Part shown: one piece after another, positions 26,001 through 34,684 of the stretch
Layout: the number at the start of each line of letters is the position of its first letter
Numbering within the stretch: position 1 is the stretch's first letter
Source: Arcuatula senhousia
Lineage: Eukaryota; Mollusca; Bivalvia; Mytilida; Mytilidae
DNA length: 64,000 nt
Direction: 5' to 3'
Assembly (NCBI GenBank): GCA_963971305.1
Contig: OZ020306.1
Coordinates: 33,749,512-33,813,511 of the forward strand
Made by a program: the position numbers and the translations under genes
Notes under the pieces: model-generated
What the model saw: only the letters and a program-made list of their open reading frames with translations
What the model was told of the DNA's origin: nothing
Database searches by the model: none

Positions 26001-29000
26001 GAATGGACGTTAGGAGAGGTTTAAATCCTGATTCAAATCACTACTTCATGTGCAAGGTATATACCTCTTTGAGTCTGCTGATTGTAAAGGTCGGCGATAT
26101 TGTGTTTCGTAAGAATTTCCAGTGCATTCCAGTTGCGAGGGCTACTCCTGACTCCATTCGTTCAGTTCTTTTAATAGGTATCTACAATTAGTTTTAATCA
26201 TAAAAAATAAAATACATGTATTATAATATGATAATGGCTCTGCCCTAAAAGCTCGCGAAGATACAAAATCAATATGATAATAGGTGCAACCAAAACTGGG
26301 TTTAACCTTAAATGGATCTGGAAAAAATGTCAAAATACCCTCGGCTGGATCAATAGCTAAGAGGGTCCACTTTTGGATAAAAATTTAATAATTTATTTGA
26401 AAAAAATGAATTATCCGTAAAAACGCCAAAATATGGTTTGCAGCCGGGACAATATCATCCATAACTTAATCGATCCTTCAGTGACGTCATATCATTCGAC
26501 AAGCAGACTGTTAACATGAAGACATCAAAATGTCACCGCTGTTCTGCCAGGATTTGTTATATATATTTTTTGTTTACCCGTATCTATAATTGCCAAGTGC
26601 TGGCTGCAAAAGATTGATTTCGAAACATGGTGGAAAATTACGAAGTATCCAAATGATCATTTAACTTTGTCAGTTTGAGGGACCACATCGGATAAGGATG
26701 GATTAGGATTTTATTTTCAGATCAGGTAGGACCAAATTATCATACATATGTAGAAAAACAGTTGCTGATCACTTTGTTTTAATGAATCTGTGTTATGAAA
26801 AGTATTTTGAGTCTCGTGCAATTTGGCAGACTCTCTACTATAGTGAGCTTCGCTTCGCTCGCATATAAATAAATAGAACAAAGTTCAATAAAAAAAAGCA
26901 TAAAATACACTTTAAACAAATAACAGTAATAACAAGATAACTTCTACAGGTCTAAAATCTTAACAGTGATCTTGAAACAAGGGATCCAAATTTTAAAAAT
27001 TTTAAACCTCGTGCGGGTTTTGGTTGACGAATAGTCCAGCAGCAGCGCTTAGCTTGTTAAAAGTCTACCAAAGAGCTCTCGGAAACCTGACATCGGGTCA
27101 GTCTGCTTTGTCCATTAACCAACTGGAATGTGTGCTCCAGGAGACTGAATGGGACAGTCTTGTCAAAATGAATGCCGGGGTCGTCAGGTTATTATACGGA
27201 AAACCTGACCGCAAACCACAGTGGTGCACCGTGTTATGAAAAAATTCATGTTTTTTGCACATTAAAGGTTCCTGTTGCAGATCTCGATAAGAGAAGGAAT
27301 TAAAGGATTCTCATTCTGGGGACTAAATTCTCTGATCCTTCCCGTCCCTCCTTCTTTTGACACAGAAATTGCTCCACGGTTGCTCTCTTCACTCAGGAAA
27401 TTTTACGGTAGACACGGTGCATTCGAAGACAAAAATGGGATTTCTATCTCTTAAATGAGTGAAGATGTTGGTTTGTCATAGAAATTTATTTTGTCTTTTT
27501 TACCGGCTTTGACACACTAAATTGGAAATTACAACACGACGGGTGTCCTATAGCAGGCAGGAAACTCTTACTCCTCCGGAGCACATGAGTTCACTCTTGT
27601 CACGACTTGGGTTCGCGTTGTTGATTTTCATTCGGTTGATTTTGTGTATTGTGTATATTCGTGCTGTTTTTGTTCGTGTTTGCCGGTTTCGTCGACACCC
27701 TTTCGGACTTTTGACACTTGAATGCCCCATTGGTGCGTCTTTGCTTCTTTCAGTGACATAAAATTCTCATAAACGATTGGCATTGTATACCCATTCCTCC
27801 ACTTCGTCATCATTTTATATTCATTTTATCACCCCTTTCACGTTTTTCTCCATGATAATACATGTTAAAGACGACACCGACAAAATATGCCATTTATACT
27901 GTAGATTTTTATTGATATAAACAATAAGAAAGGGAAAGAAAAACCAAGATATGTAACTGTCAATGGTTGTGGTTTCTTCTCTAAATTTGAATATTGACAA
28001 AGTCCAGAAAGGCCGCGTTGGCAAAAAATCTAAAAAAATATTTGACTAAATCATGAAATTGTAATATGCTATTCCTTAGATTGCATTAAATCACTGTGTA
28101 AAATTTCATATCTGTACCACTAATACATGTAGCATTAGTGAGTTGGTGTTATACGCCCGTGCAACACTGAAAAGGATGATAAAATGAACATGAAATGATG
28201 ATGATAAATGAAATATGGGGATGGGGTGGGAAACAAAGGAACGGTAAATTTTGAAGACCACAAGAAGCGGGGATATATGGGTAGAGGAGAAAAAATTAGA
28301 CTATGTGGTGCACTACTTTGCGATCCACAAAAGGGTCTTTTACGTGCATGAAGCATGGCACTCTCCACACACGTTGGTCCACTATGGTCAGCGGCCAGGG
28401 TTTCCGTATTATAGACCTGACAACCACCGCGGACGATGGCCACCCTATTCAGCCACCTAGGGTACGCACTTGGTCTCTTTGTTGGCTGAGCATTGACCCG
28501 ACGCCAGAATCGCAAGACCCTTTGTCGCCTCTTACGACAAGCTAGGCTATGCTGAGGACCTAATAGCATTGGCGTTTTATAGCGTTCTCACAAAAAATGT
28601 TGATGGACGGACAAAGTAAAAATTATAGGGCTTCCGTATCCTCGACGCAGGGGTAAGATTGTTACTAATAAAACTATTTTTTTTTTGTATCTTGTGGGTA
28701 GACGGTGGAATATGCAGTGTGCAGACTACAATTTGCAAGAGGCTGTGGATATAGTCATTAAAACATATTTTAAATAGAAAAGACTTCAACTGTCTCACTT
28801 ACCGATCTGTGCGGGAAAGTTGAAAATTCTTTTACAAAAATCTCCTTCAACATGTCTGGGTCAGACACGAGCAATACAGGTTCATGGCAGTTGTATACAC
28901 TACATTAAAAACCAGAGTTCATAAGGTATAAGCAAGCAGTTAACAATTTATTGGAAGAAGAAATTACTAAAATGACAATAGTAAATGAGTTAGTGTTAAA

Positions 29001-31808
29001 AACTGAAAAAGAAAATGTTAATCTATAACACATGTGTCTGTTTCTGAAACAACAACTTTGTTTTTTGTTTTTGTTTGTTTGTTTTTTTTTTTAAATTCTT
29101 ATTTCGTTTGGTAGTTATATACATTTGTATGTGCAGGAAGGTTGCATGTTGGACGCGATTACTTTACTGTTTAAATCAAATGAGTTAGAAGAGATTTCTA
29201 ATGAATATTGGTATATCACTAAAAAGCTTGTTATATCTCAAAATGGCTGAATCACAGTCTAAATCTATCCCAACAAGGTTAAAACCATCTAATTTTTTTT
29301 TGCCTGCTTCTATATGATATAATCACAACCGATTAATTTTCAATTAGTACACTTGAATGTGTACTCTACCCCAATTTTACCTCGTTCGCAAATGGTCAAC
29401 TTAGTGATGTCTATACGCTTGAAAATTCATATTTAAGTTGATTATCATAGTAACTCATGTCCGATGAAAATTTTAATACTTTATTAATATTGATAAGCAT
29501 ACATACCCGACAACGGGACCGTATTTATTCATAACTTCAAGGTCCGTTTGAGCTGAGCCCTTTTGAATAAGAAATGAAAATATATGATAGTCATGTATAG
29601 ATTCAGATACTAGTGAGTAACTTACAAAACCCATTTTATTATTAAGTTTTAAATATTTTTTAGGCAAGCGCCAGCGAAGCCTTATGCAGTCTATAGAGTA
29701 GTGATGATTTTCGCGTTTTTTTCTGTCTAGACGGAGTGATTTTCCTGCATCCAGACTGGAAAAAAAATGCTTTATTTTCTATATTACTTTTCAATGTTTG
29801 TTAACATGATATACACTTCTATAAATCTCAATTTTTATTGGCATTTTATATGACCGGCACAAGTTTTATTTATTCCTTTGCACCTTTCATGACGAACTTT
29901 TAGTTAAAGGCGATAGAATATACATTATGTATTCATCTATTACTTGATTGGTTCGTATAAATATTTTTCTTATTTGATTGGTCAATGCATGGATTCAGAT
30001 TCTAGCTTCACCATTCATAAAATCAGTACAAAATACACATCATTGGGACGAGTTTTAATCGAAGGGGTGTTTCAATCGATACCGTCTTTACACGATACCT
30101 GTCTTGTGTGTGCAATTGTGTTTTGAGGGCATCTGCATGACGATCCTTTCTCCGCTCACCAAAATTAATAATTCGCAAACATTTTGAACAATATACTTTA
30201 ACAGAGAATAAATCTATTATAGTTCTTGTATATTGCGCTTGCCTTTAAACGCTTTAGCGCTTTGATTTACGTTTACTGGACACTGGCCACATATATTGGC
30301 TTGTAAATATGGCTTCTGATGAGACATGATTATACGATACCACATTTACCCCAAAAATTCTCTCAGTGGCTTAACTGTTTTGTAAAATCAAACTACCATA
30401 CAATATACATTGTACAGTCAATTATCCTTTTATAAAGCCAAGAATTTTTTTAATGTTGAAAATTGTTAGATTTATTTATCTTTCTTCGTTCAAAAAAAAC
30501 GAAAGCATCGATTCCAGATTTTTTTTCTTCAGAAAAATCAACCAAGACCTTTAGTTCAAAGTACAGTGGCAGCTAAAATGATTATCCCTAATAATACCTT
30601 AAAGGTGACTCCATTTTCCCCAACTTCATCATTTCACATTCATGCATCTCTTTCACGTTCATTTCCCTTATAAAGCCGAATTCGTGCGGCTTTGGAGTAA
30701 AGCAATAATTAGGCATATGATTTTTGTCTAAACCTTAAGGTTCTTCCTACCCCAGACATAGGTTGAATATCTTAGTAATAATTTGGTTCCCCAGTTTGGT
30801 ATTTTTGGTTATACTGTTCTATGCTCTTCATATTCACACAGTGTTTGGCATTTTCAATATTTTTGGTAGAGCGCCTCTGATGAGTCTTGAATAGACGAAA
30901 CGCGCGTCAGGCGTAGCAAAATTTATTGTCTGGAACTTTGTTGTCATTTGTATATCAATAGGTGTCAAAACACGTAAAATTTCCCTTTCTCCTCAAACTT
31001 AAGAGGTCATCGTTGAAGTTTAATGATGTGTCATATTATTGTAAATCAATTACTAGAATGAACCTGATAACCTTTTGACCGATGCTAATTACTAAAAATG
31101 GGAAGTAGATATACATGTAAAATAATTTAAAATAAACAAAAATGAAAAAAAAATCTGTTCATTTAAAAGTTTTATCAAGAACATTAATGCAAAGCGACAA
31201 GACGGTCGAAAATTTCCAAAAATATATCTTAAATATCTATTATGAACATCTGCTCAGCGTTAAAGAAGCAAACAGGCACCAATAGGACATTAAAGTGTCA
31301 AAAGGACAACGACGAAACCGGTAATACACGAACAAAAACAGCACGAAGAAACACAAAATCAACCGACCTATAAAATACAAGAGACGCTTTAGAACAATAT
31401 AATAAAATAATGTCACCTTTTTGAAATAAGTTCTCATTATTCCCATAAACGGCATGGGCGGAGGACCAGGTATACCCAGATTTTTCCACAGACTGTGCTT
31501 CCATTTTGAGTACCTATATTAGAATAGAATTTTTAAACATTACATACTATTTATTTTAGTAAAAACTGTGTCAAGTGTAGGTATTACTAAATATTTTCTT
31601 ACAATAACAAACAGGTATAGAATGCAAATATACCTTAACATTTATCAGATCTATATAATGTTTATTTTGCAGTAAATAGATGTCAAGTTCTTTATGTATG
31701 TTTAACTTATTAACTTACATATAGATCTACTTACAAAAATAATGAAACTAATAGAATTACTACACTAAGAATCCAAATGGGTAAATTGATCAATCCTAAG
31801 ATCTCCAT
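7954..31808 (-). CDS. Cytochrome P450, CYP3-type, 14 exons (whole gene span)
   Basis: Microsomal haem-thiolate monooxygenase. CYP3-type enzymes oxidise steroids and xenobiotics at the ER membrane using electrons from P450 reductase; the substrate here is unknown. Joined exons give 514 residues, close to the ~500 usual for CYP3. Seen in order: hydrophobic anchor (1-25), hinge [10 protein letters not shown] (38-47), C-helix WKFLR (128-132), SPTFT, FLQLMI, I-helix AGYDTT (318-323), EILR as ExxR (374-377), FDPDRF, and the haem loop [10 protein letters not shown] (447-456, Cys454 as axial ligand). All 13 introns are GT-AG and every junction keeps frame. Exons: 31735-31808, 31417-31513, 29507-29559, 28803-28899, 26065-26181, 24662-24750, 23096-23244, 22605-22720, 22083-22194, 19605-19762, 19108-19196, 18763-18900, 17902-18064, 7954-8046. 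No in-frame stop, so it looks intact. CYP3 membership is inferred from block similarity; a sister family such as CYP30 is possible. Confidence 0.93.
8403..8500 (+). repeat. High-copy ~100-bp repeat, P450 intron 13
   Basis: CAAAGTTCCAGACAATAAAT, GCATTTCGTCTATTCAAGAC, AAAGGCACTCTACCAAAATT. Confidence 0.6.
8630..9215 (+). repeat. 60-bp degenerate tandem array, copy A of an inverted pair
   Basis: CACTGT-type motifs recur at 8815, 8876, 8936, 8996, 9057, 9117 and 9177, so the period is 60 bases. CAATTTT and TAACAATT recur within units. The whole block reappears inverted at 17268-17845. Confidence 0.85.
9216..13850. other. Intron 13 interior, mostly unannotated
   Basis: AT-rich, no exon-like reading. 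Contains the MITE end at ~10485, a G12 run near 12597 and dispersed poly-A/T. Nothing else supported. Confidence 0.45.
10260..10485. mobile_element. TIR MITE remnant, right end
   Basis: Ends AACCCCCCTTTTTTAAATGA then AGTTTAATGGTCCGCCCC, matching the right TIR and inner C-run of the 5166-5445 element. The left limit is approximate; no left TIR was found. Confidence 0.5.
13852..14275 (+). mobile_element. SINE-like repeat, type with (ACTC)n tail
   Basis: Head GGTCCGGTAGCTGAATTGGC, then AAGAGGCGACTAAAGGTCTT; central CCTGACCGCTGACCATAGTG; CACGTAAAAGACCCC; the CATCATCATTTCATGTTCAT block; tail GTAAAACACCAACTCACTC. No tRNA fold seen in the head. Near-complete copy in intron 13. Confidence 0.75.
14320..15085 (+). 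mobile_element. Pearl/Helentron-like element, four ~170-bp cores
   Basis: Ends are complementary (ATACCCCCACTCG left, CGAGTGGGGGTAT right). Core repeats begin at GAAAACAGGAAGTAGATGA-like sites near 14372, 14538, 14717 and 14888. A (GGACGGACA)n run precedes the right end. This is the architecture described for bivalve pearl elements, now viewed as non-autonomous Helentrons. Confidence 0.8.
15160..15376. mobile_element. Short single-core pearl-like element
   Basis: AAATGGCCGGATTTCG on the left is mirrored by AAATCCGGCCAATT on the right. The interior shares GGGAAGTAAGTGAGCGACAG with the pearl cores. A related remnant without clear ends lies at 8155-8240. Confidence 0.55.
15376..15525. mobile_element. 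Fragment of the TCCTAAG-rich TIR family
   Basis: Reads, reversed, GGGGTGGTGTTCCCGATGCT then TTCCTAAG, matching TIRs at 60726 and 61530. Remaining sequence has repeated CTTAAG/CTAAG words. A weaker relative is at 13510-13610. Confidence 0.55.
15526..16645. other. Intron 13 segment with a small tandem repeat
   Basis: Three ~60-75-bp units with AGGTGCTTTCGTCGAGGTYC-type sequence near 15868, 15928 and 15990, alternating with GCTATCGCTTT. Rest unassigned. Confidence 0.5.
16646..16925. mobile_element. 280-bp TIR MITE, second full copy
   Basis: TIRs GGCAACGACCATTTAATTTT and its imperfect complement ending AAATGGTCGGTGCC, flanked by TAA at 16643-16645 and 16926-16928. G11 inside the left TIR; C-rich run inside the right. 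Same length as 5166-5445 although internal sequence has diverged. Confidence 0.85.
17268..17845 (-). repeat. 60-bp degenerate tandem array, copy B (inverted)
   Basis: Reverse complement of copy A along its full length. For example, ATGAAGGACAGTAAATAATA at 17294 mirrors the end of A at ~9175, and AATTTTTTTGGTTCATAG mirrors its start at ~8632. It begins 56 bases inside intron 13 from exon 13. Confidence 0.85.
17902..18064 (-). CDS. P450 exon 13: haem-binding loop
   Basis: Encodes [20 protein letters not shown], then [20 protein letters not shown] and [24 protein letters not shown] fits F-x-x-G-x-R-x-C-x-G. The frame would stop two codons past the exon (GTA TAA), but GAG|GTATAA is a usable donor and joins in phase to exon 14, which supplies the expected C-terminal strands. 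Confidence 0.96.
18181..18345 (-). repeat. Diverged copy of the Penelope-associated tail
   Basis: Reverse complement contains CATAAAACCTGGTGTAACCC and GTCTCACAACCGTG, matching the 157-bp unit at 2006-2162. Lies in P450 intron 12. Confidence 0.65.
18763..18900 (-). CDS. P450 exon 12
   Basis: Encodes [19 protein letters not shown], then [20 protein letters not shown] and EKFDPDR. IPKGT, ALHR-x-P and EKFDPDRF (the PERF region) are conserved P450 features. Acceptor ATTTTCAG, donor AG|GTTTGT. Confidence 0.96.
19108..19196 (-). CDS. P450 exon 11: ExxR
   Basis: Encodes [17 protein letters not shown], then [13 protein letters not shown]. Glu374 and Arg377 form the invariant K-helix ExxR pair. Acceptor TTTCTACAG, donor CG|GTAAGA. 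Confidence 0.96.
19605..19762 (-). CDS. P450 exon 10: I-helix
   Basis: Encodes [20 protein letters not shown], then [16 protein letters not shown] and the [11 protein letters not shown] block ending ELKG. AGYDTT is the oxygen-activation motif, with Thr322/Thr323. Acceptor AACAG, donor GGA|GTAAGT. Confidence 0.96.
20049..20425. repeat. Nested inverted repeats (foldback) in P450 intron 9
   Basis: Outer arms TAAGAATCATGCAAA (20052) and TTTGCATGATTCTTA (20407); inner arms CCTGGTCCTGGGAGAAA (20171) and TTTCTCAGGACCAGG (20292). Could fold into a long imperfect hairpin. Confidence 0.65.
20600..20710 (+). repeat. GTCGCGTACAC repeat copy in P450 intron 9
   Basis: AACTGCTGGCGGTTGTCCGT, TTGCCGCTTGATTGTGGGCT, then GTCGCGTACACTTATTCCAC. 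Confidence 0.65.
20965..21992 (+). mobile_element. Pearl/Helentron-like element, six ~170-bp cores
   Basis: CCAAGGTATTAGTG-type starts recur near 21025, 21200, 21351, 21538, 21710 and 21863 (spacing 151-187). Left end GGGTCCCCGCAGG. Right end is a GACGGACGGACG run, then GGGGCGGGGGACAAAA. Lies in P450 intron 9. Confidence 0.8.
22083..22194 (-). CDS. P450 exon 9
   Basis: Encodes [20 protein letters not shown], an Asn-rich stretch from AAC/AGC repeats, and [18 protein letters not shown] is the conserved CYP3 H-helix motif. The Asn/Ser run is a small trinucleotide expansion in a variable loop. Acceptor TTTTAG, donor G|GTATAT. Confidence 0.88.
22605..22720 (-). CDS. P450 exon 8
   Basis: Encodes [17 protein letters not shown], then [21 protein letters not shown] (F-G region). 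FPFL and the F-x-x-x-x-R pattern match CYP3. Strong acceptor TTTCTTTCAG; donor GAG|GTACAT. Confidence 0.9.
23096..23244 (-). CDS. P450 exon 7
   Basis: Encodes [20 protein letters not shown] followed by the [10 protein letters not shown] segment and ending in YSLMI. The Y-x-MDVI-x-T-x-FG block is characteristic of the CYP3 E-helix. Acceptor ATTTTAG, donor A|GTAAGA. Confidence 0.93.
23550..23935 (+). mobile_element. SINE-like copy in P450 intron 6
   Basis: CTGCAGCAGAGCGTAGTCTT head, GAGAGTGTCACGGTTCGTGT, tail GCGTAAACACCAACCCAC. Diverged. Confidence 0.65.
24185..24630 (-). mobile_element. SINE-like copy in P450 intron 6
   Basis: AACCTATATAGGTTATTTAA tail side, GTCTTTTACGTGCATGAAGC, head CCTCCCGGGCCCTG. 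It abuts exon 6 (24662). Confidence 0.7.
24662..24750 (-). CDS. P450 exon 6
   Basis: Encodes [17 protein letters not shown] followed by a charged stretch ending KKIEAK. Corresponds to the variable D-helix part of CYP3 proteins (C-x-D-LV-x-N-L, then GK). Acceptor TTGATAG, donor CA|GTATGT, ending two bases into the His codon finished by exon 7. The low-similarity segment makes this a slightly weaker call, but phase fits both neighbours. Confidence 0.82.
24825..25471 (+). mobile_element. Pearl/Helentron-like element, three ~155-bp cores
   Basis: Left GTCCCCTACCGGCC and right GGCGGTAGGGGAC are complementary. AAGGGCCATAACTC-type cores at 24960, 25118 and 25266, then CAGACAGACGGACAGAG. Lies in P450 intron 5. 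Confidence 0.8.
25565..25620 (+). repeat. GTCGCGTACAC repeat fragment
   Basis: GTGGGTTGTGTCGCGTACAC followed by TTATTCCACCTC. Confidence 0.6.
25633..26030 (+). mobile_element. Pearl/Helentron-like element, right end lost
   Basis: Left end CCAGAGTCCCCCGCCAAGCG, two cores with AACAGGAAGTAGATAAGTG-type starts, and a degenerate CGCACGGACGAATGGACG run. Terminates close to P450 exon 5 (26065). Confidence 0.65.
26065..26181 (-). CDS. P450 exon 5: C-helix
   Basis: Thirty-nine codons, phase 0 at both ends: [13 protein letters not shown], then [25 protein letters not shown] sequence. Trp128 and Arg132 form the W-x-x-x-R motif whose side chains contact the haem propionates. Acceptor TTGTAG, donor GAG|GTATAT. 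No longer ORF covers it. Confidence 0.9.
27004..27440 (+). mobile_element. SINE-like copy in P450 intron 4
   Basis: CCTCGTGCGGGTTTTGGTTG head, CAGCAGCGCTTAGCTTGTTA, GACATCGGGTCAGTCTGCTT, CCGCAAACCACAGTGGTGCA. 3' part diverged. Confidence 0.6.
27485..27775 (-). repeat. Interspersed repeat with CACGAAGAAACACAAAA-like motif
   Basis: Contains GGTTCGCGTTGTTGATTTTC, TGTTCGTGTTTGCCGGTTTC, CTTTCGGACTTTTGACACTT. Collinear copies: 31262-31376, 42140-42410, 43450-43620 (opposite sense) and 60405-60595. Confidence 0.65.
28137..28563 (-). mobile_element. SINE-like copy with target duplication, P450 intron 4
   Basis: Full copy from AGTGAGTTGGTGTTATACGC to the head near CTAGGCTATGCTGAGGACCT. Flanked by TAGCATT at 28130-28136 and 28564-28570. 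The 144-codon ORF across it is a repeat by-product. Confidence 0.75.
28803..28899 (-). CDS. P450 exon 4
   Basis: Encodes [19 protein letters not shown] and then the [13 protein letters not shown] region. The DPDM-x-KE-x-x-VKEF-x-x-F pattern is typical of the CYP3 B-helix region. Starts one base into a codon completed from exon 3 and ends in phase 0 at a GTAAGT donor. Confidence 0.9.
29507..29559 (-). CDS. P450 exon 3
   Basis: Short 53-base exon encoding [18 protein letters not shown], the A-helix and beta-1 region (M-x-KYG-x-V-G). Donor GG|GTATGT. The acceptor TTCAAAAG has a poor pyrimidine tract but is the only one that keeps frame with exons 2 and 4. Confidence 0.83.
30838..30952 (-). repeat. 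High-copy ~100-bp repeat (GACGAAACGCGCGTC)
   Basis: GTAGAGCGCCTCTGATGAGT, then GAATAGACGAAACGCGCGTC and TTATTGTCTGGAACTTTGTT. Other copies: 8403-8500 (plus), 41060-41185 (plus), 47185-47270 (minus, diverged). Sense ends in the conserved CAAAGTTCCAGACAATAAAT. Confidence 0.65.
31262..31376 (+). repeat. Same interspersed family, P450 intron 2
   Basis: GAAGCAAACAGGCACCAATA, TTAAAGTGTCAAAAGGACAA, CACGAAGAAACACAAAATCA. It ends close to exon 2 and creates false ORFs there. Confidence 0.65.
31417..31513 (-). CDS. P450 exon 2: linker and proline-rich hinge
   Basis: Encodes [19 protein letters not shown] followed by MPFMG and RTYFKK. Matches the basic linker and Pro-rich hinge after the anchor in CYP3 proteins. 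Acceptor TATAG, donor AAG|GTGACA, ends in phase 0. The open frame usually reported here is a different frame. Confidence 0.88.
31735..31808 (-). CDS. P450 exon 1: start codon and membrane anchor
   Basis: The ATG at 31808-31806 opens a short hydrophobic segment ([12 protein letters not shown], then an Ile/Leu/Val-rich stretch) ending in a GTAAGT donor. This is the N-terminal ER signal-anchor expected of a microsomal P450. The exon ends with two bases (TT) that combine with G from exon 2 to give Leu25. Start chosen because it gives the usual ~25-residue anchor before the Lys-rich linker. Confidence 0.82.
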
Positions 31809-31827
31809 GATTTGTAATAAACGGTTA

Positions 31828-31890
31828 GTATGTAAGCACTGTATATACGACAGAAATGGTAAGTATATAAGCACTGGATATACGACAGTA
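31828..31890. repeat. Short tandem duplication upstream of the P450 start
   Basis: TAAGCACTGTATATACGACA and TAAGCACTGGATATACGACA, ~34 bases apart, 20-80 bases 5' of the ATG. Probably 5' UTR or core promoter; no clear TATA box assigned. Confidence 0.5.
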
Positions 31891-32774
31891 ACCGTATAAA
31901 ACGATAACCTGTGAATGGCTTAATAAAGGTATGTTAAATACATGTAGATGATGTCAATATACCGTGTGATAAACAGAATAATATTTGTGACCTTCAATTA
32001 TGAAAGTACGTCCCAGTAAAAATTAACTACTTTACAAATTCTACTTAGTAACCTTTTGTCCGCAGCATTTAAAAATAAAACTATTGAAGTTTAAAACATT
32101 TACAAAAAGAAAGATTTGAACAAATAAATTGAGGCAGATGGTCAGTTTTGAGACTACTTTATCCACAGAGAGTTTGTCTTATTATGCTGTTTGCATGCTA
32201 TACAAGATCATAAAACGGCAATAACAAAGCTATTGTCTTCTCTAGTCCGTGCTGTGATTTATCTTTTCATGTTGCTGACCTTTTAGAAAATCATAAAATA
32301 AAATTAACGTACAAGGTCATGCTGCCATATATGCAGTTTCGAGAGTATCTCAAGCATCACTTTGTCTAGCTTTACCTTTAATTGGTTAAAATCAGACAAG
32401 TCTAGTGAAGAAACAGCCATTTGTCACGTTTTTACGGAAAAGGACGTCTTTAAATATTGACCTATTATATTTTAAAACTTTAAAAAGAGTTGAATAAGGA
32501 TGAAAGTGTTCGTGACACAATCTCCATTGTCCAACTTCAATTAAAATTCTACAATAGAGAACAGCTAGCAGTCTTTAATTAAGGAAATTGTCAGTTTGCC
32601 GTCTTGAATGAAATCCAATTAAATATAATGCAGTCTTAGAATTATTTCTTTTCTTGGTATAAATCAAAAGCATCTACGTGTAATATAGTTATACGACTAT
32701 TTCTAATATTACATAATTTTTAGTGATTTTTGTGATTTTTGATGTCTAACACGACATGAATTGAAAAACAGTAA
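31891..32774. other. P450 5' flank
   Basis: AT-rich sequence upstream of the P450 gene before a pearl-like element. Presumed promoter region; no specific site claimed. Confidence 0.4.
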
Positions 32775-34176
32775 TAACAAGATTGCTACACGTAGCCAAT
32801 GCCCCCCTCCGCCACATTAAAGTTTTTTTTTAATTTACTAAAATTTAAAGAATTAGAATTGCATTACGATATGATTACCTTCATATCATGACAAACAATT
32901 CTGAAAACTTTCATCAAAATCCGCGCTCACAAAGTGTTCATATGACCTAAGTCCCATAATTCCTATAAATTCAAATCAAAATGGCAGTGCACATGGTGCA
33001 CTATGATCAACTATATATCATGTTACACCATACAAAATTTCATTAAAATCAGATGAGCGGTCTCAGAGGGGTTGCGCTCACAAAGTGTTCCTATGAACTA
33101 ATATGAACAAAGTCGATAAAGTCCCATTACTCATATAATATTTGTTGAATCAAATTTGCGGTATAATAAGATCAACTACATATCATGACAAACAATCCTA
33201 CAACATTTCAACGAAATCCGTTTAGTGGTCTCAGAGGAGTTGTGCTCATAAAGTGTTCCTATGACCTAAAATGAAAAAGTCGATAAATATAAAGTCCAAT
33301 AACTCCTCTAAAATTTGTGTTGAATCATATTGGCGCTATAATATGATCAATTGTTTTCATGACAAACAATCCTACCAATTTTCATCAAAATCCGTTGAGT
33401 GGTCTCAGAGTAGTTGTACTCTTAAAATGCTCCTATGACCTAAAACGAACAAAATCGACAAAAGTCCCATTTCTCCTATTAAAATTGTCGAATCAAAATG
33501 GCGATGCAATACAATCAACTACATATCATGACAAGCAATCCTACAAAATATCTATCAAATCCGATGAGCAGTCAAAGAGGGGTTGCGCTCACAAAAGTGT
33601 TCCTATGGCCTAAAATGAAAAAGTCAATAGAGTCCAATAACTTCTATAAAATTTGTCGAATAAAAATGGTGGTGCAGTATGATCAACTATTATCATGACA
33701 AACAATCCTACCAAATTTCATCAAAATCTGCTGAGCAGTCAAAGAGGAGTTGCACTCACAAAAGTGTTCCTATGGCCTAAAATGAAAAAGTCGATAAAGT
33801 CCAATAACTCCTCTAAAATTTGTGTCGAATCATATTGGCGCTATAATATGATCAACTATTATCATGACAAACAATCCTACCAATTTTCATCAAAATCCGT
33901 TGAGTGGTCTCAGAGTAGTTGTGCTCTTAAAGTGTTCCTATGACCTAAAACGAACAAAGTCGATAAAGTCCCATAACTCCTAGCAAATTTGTCGAATCAA
34001 AATGGCAGTGCGATATTTTCAACTACATATCATGGCAAACAATACTACAAACTTCCATCAAAATCCGTTGAGCGGTCTCAGAGGAGTATCGCTCACAAAA
34101 GTTTGACAAACAGACGCACGGACGAAGACCATTACTAGGTTCTTCCGCATTGGCATTGCGGTGGTGGACAAAGAAA
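32775..34176 (+). mobile_element. Pearl/Helentron-like element, seven or more ~170-bp cores
   Basis: Starts GATTGCTACACGTAGCCAAT then GCCCCCCTCCGCC. GACAAACAATCCTAC recurs near 33194, 33360, 33528, 33694 and 33866 (~168 bp). Ends ACCATTACTAGGTTCTTCCG then GCGGTGGTGGAC. Local ORFs are by-products of the tandem repeat. Confidence 0.85.
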
Positions 34177-34424
34177 AGTACAGCAATGTTATCAAATGAG
34201 AATGATATTGAAAGATGTGATTTGGAAAATGTTACCCGCCATGAAAGATTCTCCACTTTCTACTGGTTAATGCCATCAACATGTAAACTGCAGTAACGGA
34301 TATTGAGAATGGTGGTCGCTGCTACTTGTAAGAAGAATATCATTGTAAGATTTTTTATAAGGGAATTAAGATTTTGATGGTTTCAAGGCTATAGAGCTAC
34401 AGGCTTTCAGGCTATAATATGAAC

Positions 34425-34560
34425 AGTCTGACCCCTACCAAAATGGTCGATGTGTTGGGAGAATGCCACGTCCAGGTACAATAATTATGCACATTGCCTT
34501 TTCATGTATATATATCGCCTTGATTTAACCTATATATTGTTGACACCAACTTACTCTCGC
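34425..34560 (+). mobile_element. SINE-like fragment
   Basis: TGGGAGAATGCCACGTCCAG, then a reduced tail TTGACACCAACTTACTCTC. Confidence 0.45.
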
Positions 34561-34684
34561 TCTTAGTATGCAGGTGCATGTCTCAAAGTTTCGATCTATA
34601 CTACTGTAAGTATGAAACATACTATTCATACAAATTAGGATTATATGATTGGCAATATGCACGGGTTCATAAAAATATATCACA

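Noticed and set aside
28135..28569. 144-codon minus ORF
   Set aside because: Coincides with a complete SINE-like copy bounded by TAGCATT duplications; the same reading appears in other copies of the repeat.
33359..33943. Series of plus ORFs with similar peptides
   Set aside because: Translation of ~168-bp tandem cores of a pearl-like element.
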